Part shown: positions 24,648 to 34,143 of the stretch, piece after piece
Layout: the number at the start of each line of letters is the position of its first letter
How positions within the stretch are numbered: position 1 is the stretch's first letter
DNA from: Poriferisodalis sp965198245
GTDB taxonomy: Bacteria > Actinomycetota > Acidimicrobiia > Acidimicrobiales > Poriferisodalaceae
Assembly (NCBI RefSeq): GCF_965198245.1
Contig: NZ_OZ240249.1
Coordinates: forward strand, 2,356,001 to 2,420,000
DNA: 64,000 bases
Direction of reading: 5' to 3'
Notes under the pieces: model-generated
Databases searched by the model: none
What the model was told of the DNA's origin: nothing
What the model saw: only the letters and a program-made list of their open reading frames with translations
Position numbers and translations under genes: made by a program

Positions 24648-25832
24648 ATGGAGTTTCGCCGCATCGGTGGCCTGCCGCCGTACGTCTTTACGATCATCGA
24701 CACGCTGAAGATCGAACGTCGGCGCGCAGGTGCCGATGTCATCGACTTGGGCTTCGGCAACCCTGATCTGCCGTCACCCGAGCGCGCCGTCAAGAAGCTG
24801 GCAGAGGCCGCGCTCAATCCACGCAATCACCGCTACTCGGCCAGCCGCGGCATTCCCAAGCTGCGCGCTGGCGCTGCCGACATGTACCAGCGCAAGTGGG
24901 GAGTCGAACTCGACCCTGACACCGAGGTCATCAACACCATCGGTGCGAAGGAGGGGTTCTCTCACCTCATGTGGACGCTGCTTGCGCCTGGCGACGCCTG
25001 CCTGGTACCAGCACCCTCCTACCCGATTCACATCTTCGGGCCGCTCTTCACGGGGGCCAGCGTGCGGGAAGTACCGCTCGACGTCGGCGAGACCTTCTTC
25101 GAACGCCTGGTGGAGCGCTTCGAATACTCATGGCCTCGGCCACGGGTGATCGTGCTGTCGTTTCCGCACAATCCAACTACGGCGTGCGTCGATCTCGAGT
25201 TCATGCAGCGGATCGTGGACTTCGCTCGTGAGCGCGAGGTGCTGCTCGTGCACGATTTCGCATACGCCGAATTGGGCTTCGATGGCTACGAGCCACCCTC
25301 GATCCTGCAGGCCCAAGGCGCGAAGGAGGTCGCAGTCGAGTTCTACAGCTTGACGAAGTCGTTCTCGATGGCCGGCTGGCGAGTGGCGTTCTGCCTGGGA
25401 AACGCCGAGATGATCGCTGCGCTCGCCAAGCTCAAGAGCTATCTCGACTACGGCACCTTCCAGCCGATCCAGATTGCCGCCACGGTCGTCATGAACGAGG
25501 ACCAAGACTTTCCCTCACAGGTCCGCGAGACGTACCGCGAACGGCGAGACGTTCTCGTGCGCGGCCTCGGCCGCATCGGCTGGGACATCGCACCGCCAAA
25601 GGGAACAATGTTTGCCTGGGCCAAGATTCCTGAGCCCTATCGCCATCTCGGATCGGTCGATTTCTGCAAGCTGCTGGTAACGGAGGCCAACGTCGCTCTG
25701 TCGCCAGGCGTGGGCTTCGGACCGGGGGGCGAGGGCCACGTGCGGTTCGCACTCGTCGAGAATGAGCACCGCATTCGTCAGGCAATCAGCCAGCTACGCG
25801 TTGCCTTGGACAAGCTGACTCCCGCCGGCTGA
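24648..25832 (+). CDS. PLP-dependent aminotransferase, AlaC-like (alanine-forming)
   Basis: 394 residues. Fold-type I aminotransferase. Key segments: DLGFGNPDLPSPE near the N-terminus, HRYSASRGIPKLR, the PLP-stacking region SYPIHIFG, NPTTACVD, and the PLP Lys in LTKSFSMAGWRVAF; Arg in GHVRFALVEN binds the carboxylate. The pattern is that of AlaC/AlaA-type glutamate-pyruvate aminotransferases. ATG start with TACACGCACC ahead of it and no strong ribosome-binding site visible. Confidence 0.85.
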   Translation: MEFRRIGGLPPYVFTIIDTLKIERRRAGADVIDLGFGNPDLPSPERAVKKLAEAALNPRNHRYSASRGIPKLRAGAADMYQRKWGVELDPDTEVINTIGAKEGFSHLMWTLLAPGDACLVPAPSYPIHIFGPLFTGASVREVPLDVGETFFERLVERFEYSWPRPRVIVLSFPHNPTTACVDLEFMQRIVDFAREREVLLVHDFAYAELGFDGYEPPSILQAQGAKEVAVEFYSLTKSFSMAGWRVAFCLGNAEMIAALAKLKSYLDYGTFQPIQIAATVVMNEDQDFPSQVRETYRERRDVLVRGLGRIGWDIAPPKGTMFAWAKIPEPYRHLGSVDFCKLLVTEANVALSPGVGFGPGGEGHVRFALVENEHRIRQAISQLRVALDKLTPAG

Positions 25833-25875
25833 GCACCTCCGGGGACGTTGCGGCCTCCGCCACGTCCCGTGCCGC

Positions 25876-27381
25876 TTACGAAGATTCCTCGACGGGCGAC
25901 CAGCGCAATGACCGTCCGACTGCGTGGCGCCACAACCCATGAAGTCTGTCAGCAGCCGCCCGGTCAACCGACGGCTCGAAGCGCTGGTCGAGTCGCCACA
26001 GCGATGCAACCTCGTCAGGCGAGGTCCAGACCCCTTCTGCCAGCCCGGCCAGCATCGCCGCCCCCAAGGCGGTGGTCTCGGTCACCACTGGTCGGCTGAC
26101 GGGGACACCGAGTTGATCGGCTTGGATAGTGCACAACAGATCGTTGGTTGCTGCCCCGCCGTCGATTCTCAGCTCGGCGATGTCTCGGCCGGCGCCCGCG
26201 CTCATTGCCTGGACGACGTCTCGGGTCTGCAACGCCATCGACTCGATCGTGGCGCGTGCGATGTGGGCCGGCTTGGCTGCGAACGTGAGGCCCATGATCG
26301 CTCCACGTGCGCTCGGATCCCACCAGGGGCTGCCGAGGCCAGCGAAGGCGGGCACCACCACGACCCCGGCGCTGTCGGGCACGCTGCGGGCCAGCGATTC
26401 GGCGCCCGCCGGATCGACCGCTCCGGCGAGGATCTCGGTGAGCCAGCCCACAGCGGCTCCGGTAGCGAAAATCGAGCCTTCCAGGGCATACGTGGGACCC
26501 TCGCCGAGGTCCCAGGCCACGGTGGTCAGGATCCCCTCGATCGGCTCCGGGCACGCGCCGCCGACGTTCATCAGCACGAACGATCCTGTGCCGTAGGTGT
26601 TCTTGGCCATACCGACCTCATGGCAGCCTTGGCCGAAGAGTGCCGCCTGCTGGTCGCCGGCGACGCCGCTCACCGGAATGCCGGGGCCGAGCGGAGTGGT
26701 GTCGCCAGTCCGGCAGAACCGACCTACCGATGGGCGCACCTCGGCCAGAGCGGCTGTTGGCACAGACAGCAGTTCGCACATCGGTTGTGACCATCCGTTG
26801 GCTGCAATGTCGTACAGCAGGGTGCGCGAGGCATTCGTGACGTCTGTCGTGAACGCAGTTCCGCCGCTCAGCTTCCATATCAGCCAGCTGTCCACGGTGC
26901 CCGTGGCCAGGTCACCGCTCGCTGGCAGGCCGCCGTGGCGCAGCAGCCATTCGATCTTGGTGCCGCTGAAATACGGGCTGAGCACGAGACCAGTGAGGCG
27001 CCGGACCTCGGCGAGGTGTCCATCAGCCTCCAGCTCGCTGCAGCGCGCCGCGGTGCGGACGTCCTGCCAGACGAGGGCACGGGCGAGCGGCTCGGAGGTT
27101 CGACGATCCCATGCAACGACCGTCTCACGCTGGTTGGTGATGCCGATAGCGGCAATTGCGGGCATCTTGGGGTCACCAAGCGCTCGAAGCCGCGTGCACA
27201 GCTCATCGAGAGCGGCAACCGTGGCTTCCCAGATCTCATTCGGGTCGTGCTCGACCAGACCCGGCCCGGGATAGTGCTGCGGGAACGACCGGTAGGCGTA
27301 GGCCACTTCGTCGCCGGATTCACCTACTGCCATGGAGCGCACACCGGTCGTGCCGGCATCGATCGCTATCACGAGTGCCAT
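25876..27381 (-). CDS. glpK: Glycerol kinase (FGGY family)
   Basis: 501 residues. Phosphorylates glycerol to glycerol-3-phosphate using ATP. N-terminal IDAGTTGVRSMAV (phosphate loop; most GlpK have GTTSSR), GITNQRETVVAWDR, GTVDSWLIWKLSGG, GVAGDQQAALFGQG, YGTGSFVLMN, and AFAGLGSPWWDPSARGAIMGLT fit glycerol kinase throughout. ATG 27381 is set by a good ribosome-binding site (GGAGAA) 6 nt upstream and the family N-terminus. No glpF or glpD adjoins it. It is divergent from trkA with about 75 nt between starts. Confidence 0.85.
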   Translation of the reverse strand: MALVIAIDAGTTGVRSMAVGESGDEVAYAYRSFPQHYPGPGLVEHDPNEIWEATVAALDELCTRLRALGDPKMPAIAAIGITNQRETVVAWDRRTSEPLARALVWQDVRTAARCSELEADGHLAEVRRLTGLVLSPYFSGTKIEWLLRHGGLPASGDLATGTVDSWLIWKLSGGTAFTTDVTNASRTLLYDIAANGWSQPMCELLSVPTAALAEVRPSVGRFCRTGDTTPLGPGIPVSGVAGDQQAALFGQGCHEVGMAKNTYGTGSFVLMNVGGACPEPIEGILTTVAWDLGEGPTYALEGSIFATGAAVGWLTEILAGAVDPAGAESLARSVPDSAGVVVVPAFAGLGSPWWDPSARGAIMGLTFAAKPAHIARATIESMALQTRDVVQAMSAGAGRDIAELRIDGGAATNDLLCTIQADQLGVPVSRPVVTETTALGAAMLAGLAEGVWTSPDEVASLWRLDQRFEPSVDRAAADRLHGLWRHAVGRSLRWSPVEESS

Positions 27382-27455
27382 GTAGTTCTCCTGCCCGTGA
27401 TGTCCCCGCTCAAGATGAACGCCCTTCAGCATGCCCCGAAGTAGGGTCGCCACTT

Positions 27456-28799
27456 GTGAGGATTCTCGTGGTGGGGGCCGGCGAGGTCGGGAGCTACATC
27501 GCCGAGCGCCTGAGTCGAGAGGGAAATGACGTCGTCGTCGTCGACCAGCATTCGGGTCCGCTCGACGCGCTCGCATCAGAATTTGACCTGTTCACGGTAA
27601 ACGGGAGCGGCACGAACCCCAACGTGCTCGCCGAGGCCGGGCTGGACAGAGCCGACGTGGTGGTGGCGGTCACCGATTCCGACGAGGTCAATCTGCTCGC
27701 GTGCATGCAGGCGAAACAGCAGGGCGTGCCGGCCACCGTGGCGCGCCTGCAGGACAGCGACCTGCGTGGCGCTGCGGGCCGCGAGCTGCGAAGCGCCATC
27801 GGCGTCGATCTGGTGCTCGATCCTGACGAGCAGACCGCGGATGCGATCATGGATTTGCTCGTCTTTCACGGCGCGTCCGACATCAACGAGCTCGCGAACG
27901 GCGAGGTGCTGGTGGTCGGTGCTCGCCTCGCCCCCGATGCCCCCCTGGTCGGCAAGACCATCGCCGAGATCGGCGCGTACTACGAACCGGAATGGGACTT
28001 CATCTTCGGTGCCTTGGCACGCGACGGCGAGGTCGCCGTGATGAGGCGGGAAACCACGCTGCAGCCGAATGATCTCGTGCGGGTTGTCTGCCGCCGCCAA
28101 GGTCGCCGCGAACTCGTGCAGATCATGGGACTGAGCCACTCCGACCTGCGCCGGGTCATGATCCTGGGCGGCGGTCGCACCGCCGGGCTGCTGGCCGGCC
28201 GGTTGCTTGAGCGGCACATCGATGTGGTCATCATCGAGATCCTCCATGAACGATGCCTGGAATTGAGCGAGCGCCATGCCGGTGCGCTGGTGCTGCACGG
28301 CGACATCACCGACATCGACGTTCTGGCTCGTGAGGACATCGGCAGCTTTGATGCGGTCGTCGCAGCCACCGGCGAGGACGATGCCAATGTGTTGGCCTGT
28401 CTCTACGCCAAGTCCGAGGGCGCTGCGGAGACCATCGCCGTGGTGCACCGCCTGTCGCTGCTGCCGTTGCTGGAACAGGTCGGTATCGACGCGGCGCTGT
28501 CGCCCCGTACCGCCAGCGCCAACATGGTGCTGCGCATGGTCCGCGGCGACGTGACCGCGGTCGCCACCTTCCTTGAGGGCAACGTGGAGATACTGGAGTT
28601 CGAAGTGGGTGCGGGCTCGCGGGCTGACGGTTCGCTGGTGCGCGATCTGCACCTTCCTGGCCAGATGCTGCTGGCGGCCATCCTGCGCGACGGCAAGGCT
28701 CGCATTGCCCGCGGCCACAGCGAGCTCAGGGCGCGGGACCATGTGGTCGCCTTCGTGACGCCCGACTGCGTGGACGAGGTCAAGCAGGCCTTTCGGTGA
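27456..28799 (+). CDS. trkA: Trk potassium uptake regulatory subunit
   Basis: 447 residues from GTG 27456. Two RCK units in tandem, each a NAD-binding TrkA-N part (VRILVVGAGEVGSYIAERL; VMILGGGRTAGLLAGRLLE) followed by a TrkA-C part (NGEVLVVGARLAPDAPLVGK; LVRDLHLPGQMLLAAIL). It gates the membrane K+ channel from the cytoplasm in response to nucleotides. Its stop overlaps the GTG of the first trkH (GTGA), and two trkH genes follow, so the three are one operon. Confidence 0.92.
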   Translation: MRILVVGAGEVGSYIAERLSREGNDVVVVDQHSGPLDALASEFDLFTVNGSGTNPNVLAEAGLDRADVVVAVTDSDEVNLLACMQAKQQGVPATVARLQDSDLRGAAGRELRSAIGVDLVLDPDEQTADAIMDLLVFHGASDINELANGEVLVVGARLAPDAPLVGKTIAEIGAYYEPEWDFIFGALARDGEVAVMRRETTLQPNDLVRVVCRRQGRRELVQIMGLSHSDLRRVMILGGGRTAGLLAGRLLERHIDVVIIEILHERCLELSERHAGALVLHGDITDIDVLAREDIGSFDAVVAATGEDDANVLACLYAKSEGAAETIAVVHRLSLLPLLEQVGIDAALSPRTASANMVLRMVRGDVTAVATFLEGNVEILEFEVGAGSRADGSLVRDLHLPGQMLLAAILRDGKARIARGHSELRARDHVVAFVTPDCVDEVKQAFR

Positions 28800-30427
28800 C
28801 CCCGCGTCCGGCTCGCCGGGCCCCGCAGCGCCAACGAATCCGCCACTTGGTGGTGCGCGCGGTGCGCGCAGCAGACAGCGCGCTGCACTCATGGGCGAGG
28901 GGTCCCTACGAATCGACGCTTGCAGTGGCGGCCCTGGTGGTCCTGGCCTCGGCTTTGCCCGTCTTCGCGGCGTGCGCGGCATTCGACTGGTTGGTCGGCG
29001 GGTGGGTCGCGGGCAGCGGGGAATCAGGCTCGGACGCAGTGGCACTGCTGATCTCGGGCGGCGTCATCGCGGTGATCGCTGTGGGACTGCTGCGGCTGTG
29101 CCGCTTCGAGCGACGCATCACCGAGCGCCAGGCCCTCACGGCGCTGGTATTGGCGTCGTTCGCTGCTGTCGTCGTCGTCGCCGTGGCTCACCTGGCAACG
29201 GGCGCTGTCGAGCCCACCGCGCTGGCCACCGCATTCGCCGAGGCGGCAGCCGCGGTGACCGGGACGAACAGCACCACGATCGTCCCCGACGAGCTCGGCG
29301 GCGGGATGCTGGCGTTGCGGATGACAGTGCAATGGCTCGGCGGCGCTGCTTTCATCGTCGTGCTGGTGCGTGTGCTGCCGCATCTGGGCGTCGGCGGCCT
29401 CGACGCCGACGGGGGAGTGGCGACTCGCGCCGCTCGGCGTCTGGCGCCGCGAAGCGCGGGCACCGTGGGCCGGCTGCTGCTGCTGTACGGGGCACTCACG
29501 GCGGCAATAGCGATCGGGTACGCAGCCGCAGGCATGCCATTGCTGGACAGCGGGCTGCATGCGCTGACCACCGCTTCGACTGGGGGCTTCTCCACACACG
29601 CCGCCTCGCTTGCGGTCTACGACTCTGCCGCCGTCGAGTGGGTGGCGATCTTGGGCATGGCTGCGGGAGGCGTGAGCCTGCCGCTGATGTTCGTGGCACT
29701 CCGGCGTCGTGACCCGGCTCGATTCGTGCGCAGCTACGAGTTCCGCCTGTACGTCACCCTGATCGTCCTCGCGGCCGCCGGCGTTACGCTGTGGACCGGC
29801 GGCGACTTCGGACACGACCACCTGCGCAGGTCGCTGTTCTCGGTCACCTCGGCGATCTCCACAACCGGCTTCGAAGTGGTCCCGATGGTCGAGCTGTCGG
29901 CTGGCAGCCAGGCGATGCTGGTGATGCTCATGGTGGTGGGCGGCATGAGCGCTTCGATGGCGGGCGGCTTCAAGGTGGTGCGCGTGCTGACGCTTGCGTC
30001 CTACATCGGGCGCGAACTGCGCCGCGCGACCCAGCCGTCGCTCGCTCGACGACTGCACCTGGGTCGCTCCTCGATCTCGGAGACCACCATGAGCCGCATC
30101 GTGGGGGAGACGCTGCTCACTGCCTTCGTGGTCATCCCCGCCGCGGCCGCATTCGGTGCCAGCGGCCTGGACGTCGTCGATGCGCTGACCTATGCCGTCT
30201 CCGCGCTGTCGAACGTCGGCCCCGCTGCGGGGGACGCAGGCTCCATGGAACACCTCGCCGCCATGGGCTGGCTCGGCCACCTCATCGCGGGTCTGCTCAT
30301 GCTGCTGGGGAGAATGTCGGTCACAGCGGCGCTGGTGGCACTCAGCGTCGCGATCTACCCGGTGGCTTCAGCCGTGCGTCACGGCTACTGGACGCGACGT
30401 CACCCCTTGCGGGCCCCGATGCGATGA
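28796..30427 (+). CDS. trkH: Trk potassium transporter membrane subunit (first paralogue)
   Basis: 543 residues, about ten hydrophobic helices. TrkH/KtrB channel family: pore-loop elements TGTNSTTIVPDELGG, TTASTGGFSTHA, SAISTTGFEVV and LSNVGPAAGDAG each carry the Gly of the selectivity filter, and MQ(M)TVQWLGG matches the conserved pre-pore segment. The first pore loop (AVTGTNSTTI) is less standard than in the next gene. The start overlaps trkA and its stop overlaps the next trkH (ATGA), so the subunits are made together. Confidence 0.87.
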   Translation: MTPRPARRAPQRQRIRHLVVRAVRAADSALHSWARGPYESTLAVAALVVLASALPVFAACAAFDWLVGGWVAGSGESGSDAVALLISGGVIAVIAVGLLRLCRFERRITERQALTALVLASFAAVVVVAVAHLATGAVEPTALATAFAEAAAAVTGTNSTTIVPDELGGGMLALRMTVQWLGGAAFIVVLVRVLPHLGVGGLDADGGVATRAARRLAPRSAGTVGRLLLLYGALTAAIAIGYAAAGMPLLDSGLHALTTASTGGFSTHAASLAVYDSAAVEWVAILGMAAGGVSLPLMFVALRRRDPARFVRSYEFRLYVTLIVLAAAGVTLWTGGDFGHDHLRRSLFSVTSAISTTGFEVVPMVELSAGSQAMLVMLMVVGGMSASMAGGFKVVRVLTLASYIGRELRRATQPSLARRLHLGRSSISETTMSRIVGETLLTAFVVIPAAAAFGASGLDVVDALTYAVSALSNVGPAAGDAGSMEHLAAMGWLGHLIAGLLMLLGRMSVTAALVALSVAIYPVASAVRHGYWTRRHPLRAPMR

Positions 30428-32013
30428 GCAGCACCTCGGGAGTGTTGGGGGGACGCATCGAGTCCACGCCGGTGCGGGTGAGCGGGGCCGCGCTGGTCTT
30501 CGTCGCCATCGGCATGGTGATCTCGGCCGGCGTCGCATTCATCGACGGGGGCGGCGGCACGATGGCGCTGCTGGTCTCCGCCGCGGTCACCGCCGGCGTG
30601 GGCGGCGCCATGATGGACAGCGCCACTGAATCGTCGCGAGCGGATTCGCCGCTTGCCTTCGCCTCGGTGGCGTGGGCGTGGCTGGCGATGTCGGTGGCGG
30701 GAGCGCTGCCGTACTTGCTCAGCGAGGTGATCCCATGGAGCGAGGCCGACAATGCGCTGTTCGAGTCGATCTCGGGCTTCACCTGCACCGGCGCCACCAT
30801 CCTGGCCGACATCGACGGCGTAGCACATGGGATCCTGTTCTATCGGAGCATGACCCAGTGGTTCGGCGGCATGGGCCTCATCGTGCTGGCGGTGGGGGTG
30901 CTGCCCGCGCTGAAGATCGGCGGCCTGGAGCTGATCGCCAACGAGGCCCCTGGCCCGACGGCCGATCGGTTCACGCCCCGCATCGCAGCCACCGCCCGGC
31001 GGCTGTGGATCCTGTATGGGGGGCTCACACTTGCCATTGCGTTGGCGCTTGTGATCGCCGGGATGAGCCTGTTCGATGCCGTCGCTCACGCTTTCACCTC
31101 CGTCGCGACGGGCGGCTATTCCACCCATTCGGCCTCCATTGCGCACTTCGACTCGATCTCGGTCGAGCTCGTGCTCTTCGCGGCGATGATCATCGGCGGA
31201 GCGAGCTTCTCGTTGCACTGGCACACGATCATGCGAAGCAGATCGATGCTGCGGGGCTATTCGGAGCTGCGCTGGTACCTGGGCCTGATCGTCGGGTCCG
31301 CTGTAGTGCTGACCGTGCTCAACATCACGCGGTCCGGCTTCGGAGCCAACGTGCGCGACTCGGTCTTCTACGCCGTGTCGCTGGGGTCGAATACGGGTTA
31401 CGCCGCCGGCGACTACACCAGCGACGTCCTCTGGGCACCGTCAGCGCAGGTCGTGCTACTGGTGCTGATGGTGGTCGGGGGAATGAGCGGCTCGACCGCC
31501 GGCGGCATGAAGGTGCTCCGCTTCCAGATCGTGACCCGCTATGCCGTGCGTGAGGTGATCCGGGCGCGCCACCCCCGAGCGGTGCTGCCGATGCGCATCG
31601 GCGACACGGTCGTGGCCGAAGAGGTCGCGGCTCGGGCGCTGGGCTTCGTGCTGCTGTATCTCGGGCTCACCGTGGTCGGCGGGGCGACGATGACGGCCTT
31701 AGGCAATGATCTCGAGACGGGGTTCTCCGGCGCACTGTCGGCCATCGGCAACGTCGGCCCTGCCATGGGCGCAGCAGGTCCGACTGATACGGCACTGGAG
31801 TTCGAGCGTCACTCGCGGCCCGTGCTGATGGCGCTCATGCTCTTCGGCAGGCTCGAGGTGTTCCCGACGATGCTGATGTTCGTGGCGCTGATGCGCGCGG
31901 GAACCCGCTCGCGCTACAGCCGGCTGGCCGCCCATCGTGGACCCCGTCGCCTCAGGGGCCACCGGAGCTGGAAGCCTCGAGTCAAGCCCTCGAGACAGCA
32001 CGTAGCGGAGTAA
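30424..32013 (+). CDS. trkH: Trk potassium transporter membrane subunit (second paralogue)
   Basis: 529 residues from ATG 30424. Closer to canonical TrkH than its neighbour: ESISGFTCTGATIL, MTQWFGGMGLIVLAVGVLP, FTSVATGGYSTHSASI, VSLGSNTGYAAGDY, and MSGSTAGGMKVLRF are all standard, and the pore Gly residues are all present. A basic cytoplasmic tail ends the protein. The last 32 nt overlap the convergent GerMN lipoprotein gene. Two TrkH subunits behind one TrkA suggest either a mixed dimer or two transporters sharing a regulator. Confidence 0.9.
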   Translation: MSSTSGVLGGRIESTPVRVSGAALVFVAIGMVISAGVAFIDGGGGTMALLVSAAVTAGVGGAMMDSATESSRADSPLAFASVAWAWLAMSVAGALPYLLSEVIPWSEADNALFESISGFTCTGATILADIDGVAHGILFYRSMTQWFGGMGLIVLAVGVLPALKIGGLELIANEAPGPTADRFTPRIAATARRLWILYGGLTLAIALALVIAGMSLFDAVAHAFTSVATGGYSTHSASIAHFDSISVELVLFAAMIIGGASFSLHWHTIMRSRSMLRGYSELRWYLGLIVGSAVVLTVLNITRSGFGANVRDSVFYAVSLGSNTGYAAGDYTSDVLWAPSAQVVLLVLMVVGGMSGSTAGGMKVLRFQIVTRYAVREVIRARHPRAVLPMRIGDTVVAEEVAARALGFVLLYLGLTVVGGATMTALGNDLETGFSGALSAIGNVGPAMGAAGPTDTALEFERHSRPVLMALMLFGRLEVFPTMLMFVALMRAGTRSRYSRLAAHRGPRRLRGHRSWKPRVKPSRQHVAE

Positions 32014-32626
32014 GCGGCATCAATTCGCTGAAGTTCTCGACCTGCAGCACACGCGGCAGCTGATCAGGTTGTACCTGGGCGATGGTCCCCGCTCCGTCGG
32101 GCAGTGACTGTGGCACGCCGTCGAGGTAGAACAGCACGCCCTGGCTGTCACGTGCCAGCGCGGAAGCGGTGAGCACAAGCTGTGCCACGGCGCGGACTCG
32201 CTGTGCGCCTTCCACCTCGAAGAACACCTCATTGAGGTGGATCGACACGACGTTGTTGCGCAGCAGCTGCACGTCCACCACTTCGGTGCCTGCGGGGATT
32301 GCGGATTCGAGGCCGTTCTCGGCTTCAGTCGGCGTCGGGCCGGCCAGCAGATTGTTGAGCGGCGCATCGAGGAAGACAGGTGCGGCGAGCGGCCGCTGCA
32401 GCTCCACGAGAAGACCGTCGCGCAGGAAATACACCGCATGCAGCGACGTCGTGGGGGTCTGGGCCGCCGCACCAACAACTGACTGGTCATCACGCTCGGG
32501 GAAGACACCCGCTGGCACTTCGACACCCCTCGGGGTCTCGTCGGTCGGCAGGCCGCACCCCGCCAGCGCGATGACCCATACCAGGGACACGCCCACGCAC
32601 TTCAGCGCGCCGTTGCGAAACCTCAC
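31982..32626 (-). CDS. GerMN-domain lipoprotein, LpqB-like but short
   Basis: 214 residues. Lipobox LAGC with Cys24 predicts a lipid-anchored extracytoplasmic protein. The body is one GerMN domain (VYFLRDGLLVELQRPL ... LNNLLAGPTPTEAENGLESAIP ... LNEVFFEVEG). In mycobacteria LpqB follows mtrB and modulates MtrB, and it has a GerMN domain plus a long C-terminal propeller; that second part is missing here. The 4-nt overlap with mtrB and the operon order support the same role. It also overlaps the end of the convergent trkH gene. Confidence 0.82.
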   Translation of the reverse strand: MRFRNGALKCVGVSLVWVIALAGCGLPTDETPRGVEVPAGVFPERDDQSVVGAAAQTPTTSLHAVYFLRDGLLVELQRPLAAPVFLDAPLNNLLAGPTPTEAENGLESAIPAGTEVVDVQLLRNNVVSIHLNEVFFEVEGAQRVRAVAQLVLTASALARDSQGVLFYLDGVPQSLPDGAGTIAQVQPDQLPRVLQVENFSELMPLTPLRAVSRA

Positions 32627-34068
32627 CGGTGTCCCGCAATCGGCAGTTCGACGACGAAACGTGCCCCGCGCTGGCCGTCGACGCGGGATTCGACGCGCAC
32701 CGAACCCCCATGGCGCCGGGTGTGCTCGTACGCCAGCGCCAGCCCGAGACCCGCGCCGGAGCCGGCACCTCGCTTGCGCGCCGCGGCGCCGCGAGCGAAG
32801 CGTTCAAAAATCAACTCGCGCTCCGAAGGCGCGACACCCGGACCGTCGTCCTCCACGGCAACCCGAACGGAATAACCGGGCCGGGAGATCTCCACTCTGG
32901 TGACACCGCCACCGTGCTTCTCGGCATTGCGCAGCAGGTTGTCGAAGACCTGTGCGAGACCTCGCTTGTCGCCGATCACGACTGCATCTGTTGCGGCGGG
33001 GCTGATGACGAGCTCCACCTCCGGGCCGAGCTCGCCGGAACGGTGCTCGCCCGAACGGTGCTCGCCGACACGATGCTGCACCAATTCGGTGACGTTGACG
33101 AGCCCTCGTTCGAAGACCGACCCTTCGGCATCGGGCCGGGAGATCTCCAAGAGGTCTTGCACCAGCTGCTGGAACCTGTCAACTTCTGAAGCGAGCAGAT
33201 TGAGCGCCGTGGCTCCCTGCGCCGACAGCTCGTCGCGATGTCCGTTCAGGTAGTCGATCGAACTTCGCAGCGTCTGCAAGGGTGATCTCAGTTCGTGGCT
33301 CACATCGGATGCGAATCGGGCATCACGAGCGATGCGGCGCTCCATGGCATCGGCCATGTCGTTGAACGACTCCACGATCACGGCGAGGTCGGGATCGTCG
33401 CTGCGCTCGACGCGTGTGTCGAAACGGCCATGAGCAATCGAATTCGCAGCGTCGGAGACGGTCGCAAGCGGTCGCAGCAAGCGCCCTCCTGCCCATGCCC
33501 CGACTGCCACGCCGATCAGAACTACCAGCGCTGCTCCGACACCCAGGATGAGGCGCAGGCTTGCGAGGGTGGCCTCGATCTCCGAGAGCGGGACAACTTC
33601 GAAATACAGCGTCTCGCTGAGCTGGGAAACCGCTGAGGGACGCAACCGCAGACCGAGTGCGAGCTGTGGGACGCCGTCGAGGCGATATCGCATCGCATGG
33701 GCCTGGTCGGATCGCTCCAGCGCAGCCACTAACTGGTCTGGAAGATCGCTGGGAACGAGCGACGGGGATCGCCAGGTATCGGGTCCGGTGCGGACGATGG
33801 AACGGCTGCCGCTGAGACTTGGCAGCGACTCGAGCAACACGGCGAAGTCGGGACTTTCCGCACGCAGCGAACTCTGCACCTGGGTCGCGTTGGCGAAGAA
33901 CTGGGCCTCAGAGGAATCGTGGCGCAGACCCAGCATCGAACCCCGGGAGAGGCTGTATGTCATCACCACGAGCAAGAACGCCGCCAGCATCGCACCGAGC
34001 GTGAAGGCACCGACGACACGGGCGCGAAGCGGCAGCCGGCGCAGCGGGCGCGGCCAGCGAGGCCTCAT
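32623..34068 (-). CDS. mtrB: Sensor histidine kinase, MtrB type
   Basis: 481 residues from ATG 34068; a GTG 12 codons upstream (34104) is in frame. Two membrane segments flank an extracytoplasmic domain (first near 20-38, second near 170-190), followed by HAMP, HisKA with His258 in SDVSHELRSPLQ, and an ATPase domain with FDNLLRNAEKHGGG, VAVEDDGPGV and GAGSGAGLGLALAYEHTRRHGG. Partner of MtrA, which controls division and wall genes in actinobacteria. An in-frame GEHRS duplication (33036-33065) lies between the two catalytic parts. The start region is duplicated upstream. Confidence 0.92.
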   Translation of the reverse strand: MRPRWPRPLRRLPLRARVVGAFTLGAMLAAFLLVVMTYSLSRGSMLGLRHDSSEAQFFANATQVQSSLRAESPDFAVLLESLPSLSGSRSIVRTGPDTWRSPSLVPSDLPDQLVAALERSDQAHAMRYRLDGVPQLALGLRLRPSAVSQLSETLYFEVVPLSEIEATLASLRLILGVGAALVVLIGVAVGAWAGGRLLRPLATVSDAANSIAHGRFDTRVERSDDPDLAVIVESFNDMADAMERRIARDARFASDVSHELRSPLQTLRSSIDYLNGHRDELSAQGATALNLLASEVDRFQQLVQDLLEISRPDAEGSVFERGLVNVTELVQHRVGEHRSGEHRSGELGPEVELVISPAATDAVVIGDKRGLAQVFDNLLRNAEKHGGGVTRVEISRPGYSVRVAVEDDGPGVAPSERELIFERFARGAAARKRGAGSGAGLGLALAYEHTRRHGGSVRVESRVDGQRGARFVVELPIAGHR

Positions 34069-34143
34069 GGTTCTCGCCTGCGATCGGCTGCCGCCATTGG
34101 ACACAGCAGCCGGCGCAGCGGGCGCGGCCAGCGAGGCCTCATG
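34032..34143 (-). repeat. 38-bp direct repeat duplicating the mtrB start, offset 74 bp
   Basis: The 38 bp at 34032-34069, which contain the mtrB ATG and its first codons, recur identically at 34106-34143, directly at the mtrA stop. The offset of 74 is not a multiple of three. From the outer ATG (34142) a 25-residue frame (MRPRWPRPLRRLLCPMAAAD...) runs to a TGA at 34067-34065 that overlaps the true mtrB ATG as ATGA. This is the textbook layout for termination-reinitiation coupling. Confidence 0.9.

Noticed and set aside
27576..30280. Long antisense frames over trkA and the first trkH
   Set aside because: Both sense genes are well supported; antisense products are His/Gln/Arg-rich without recognisable domains.
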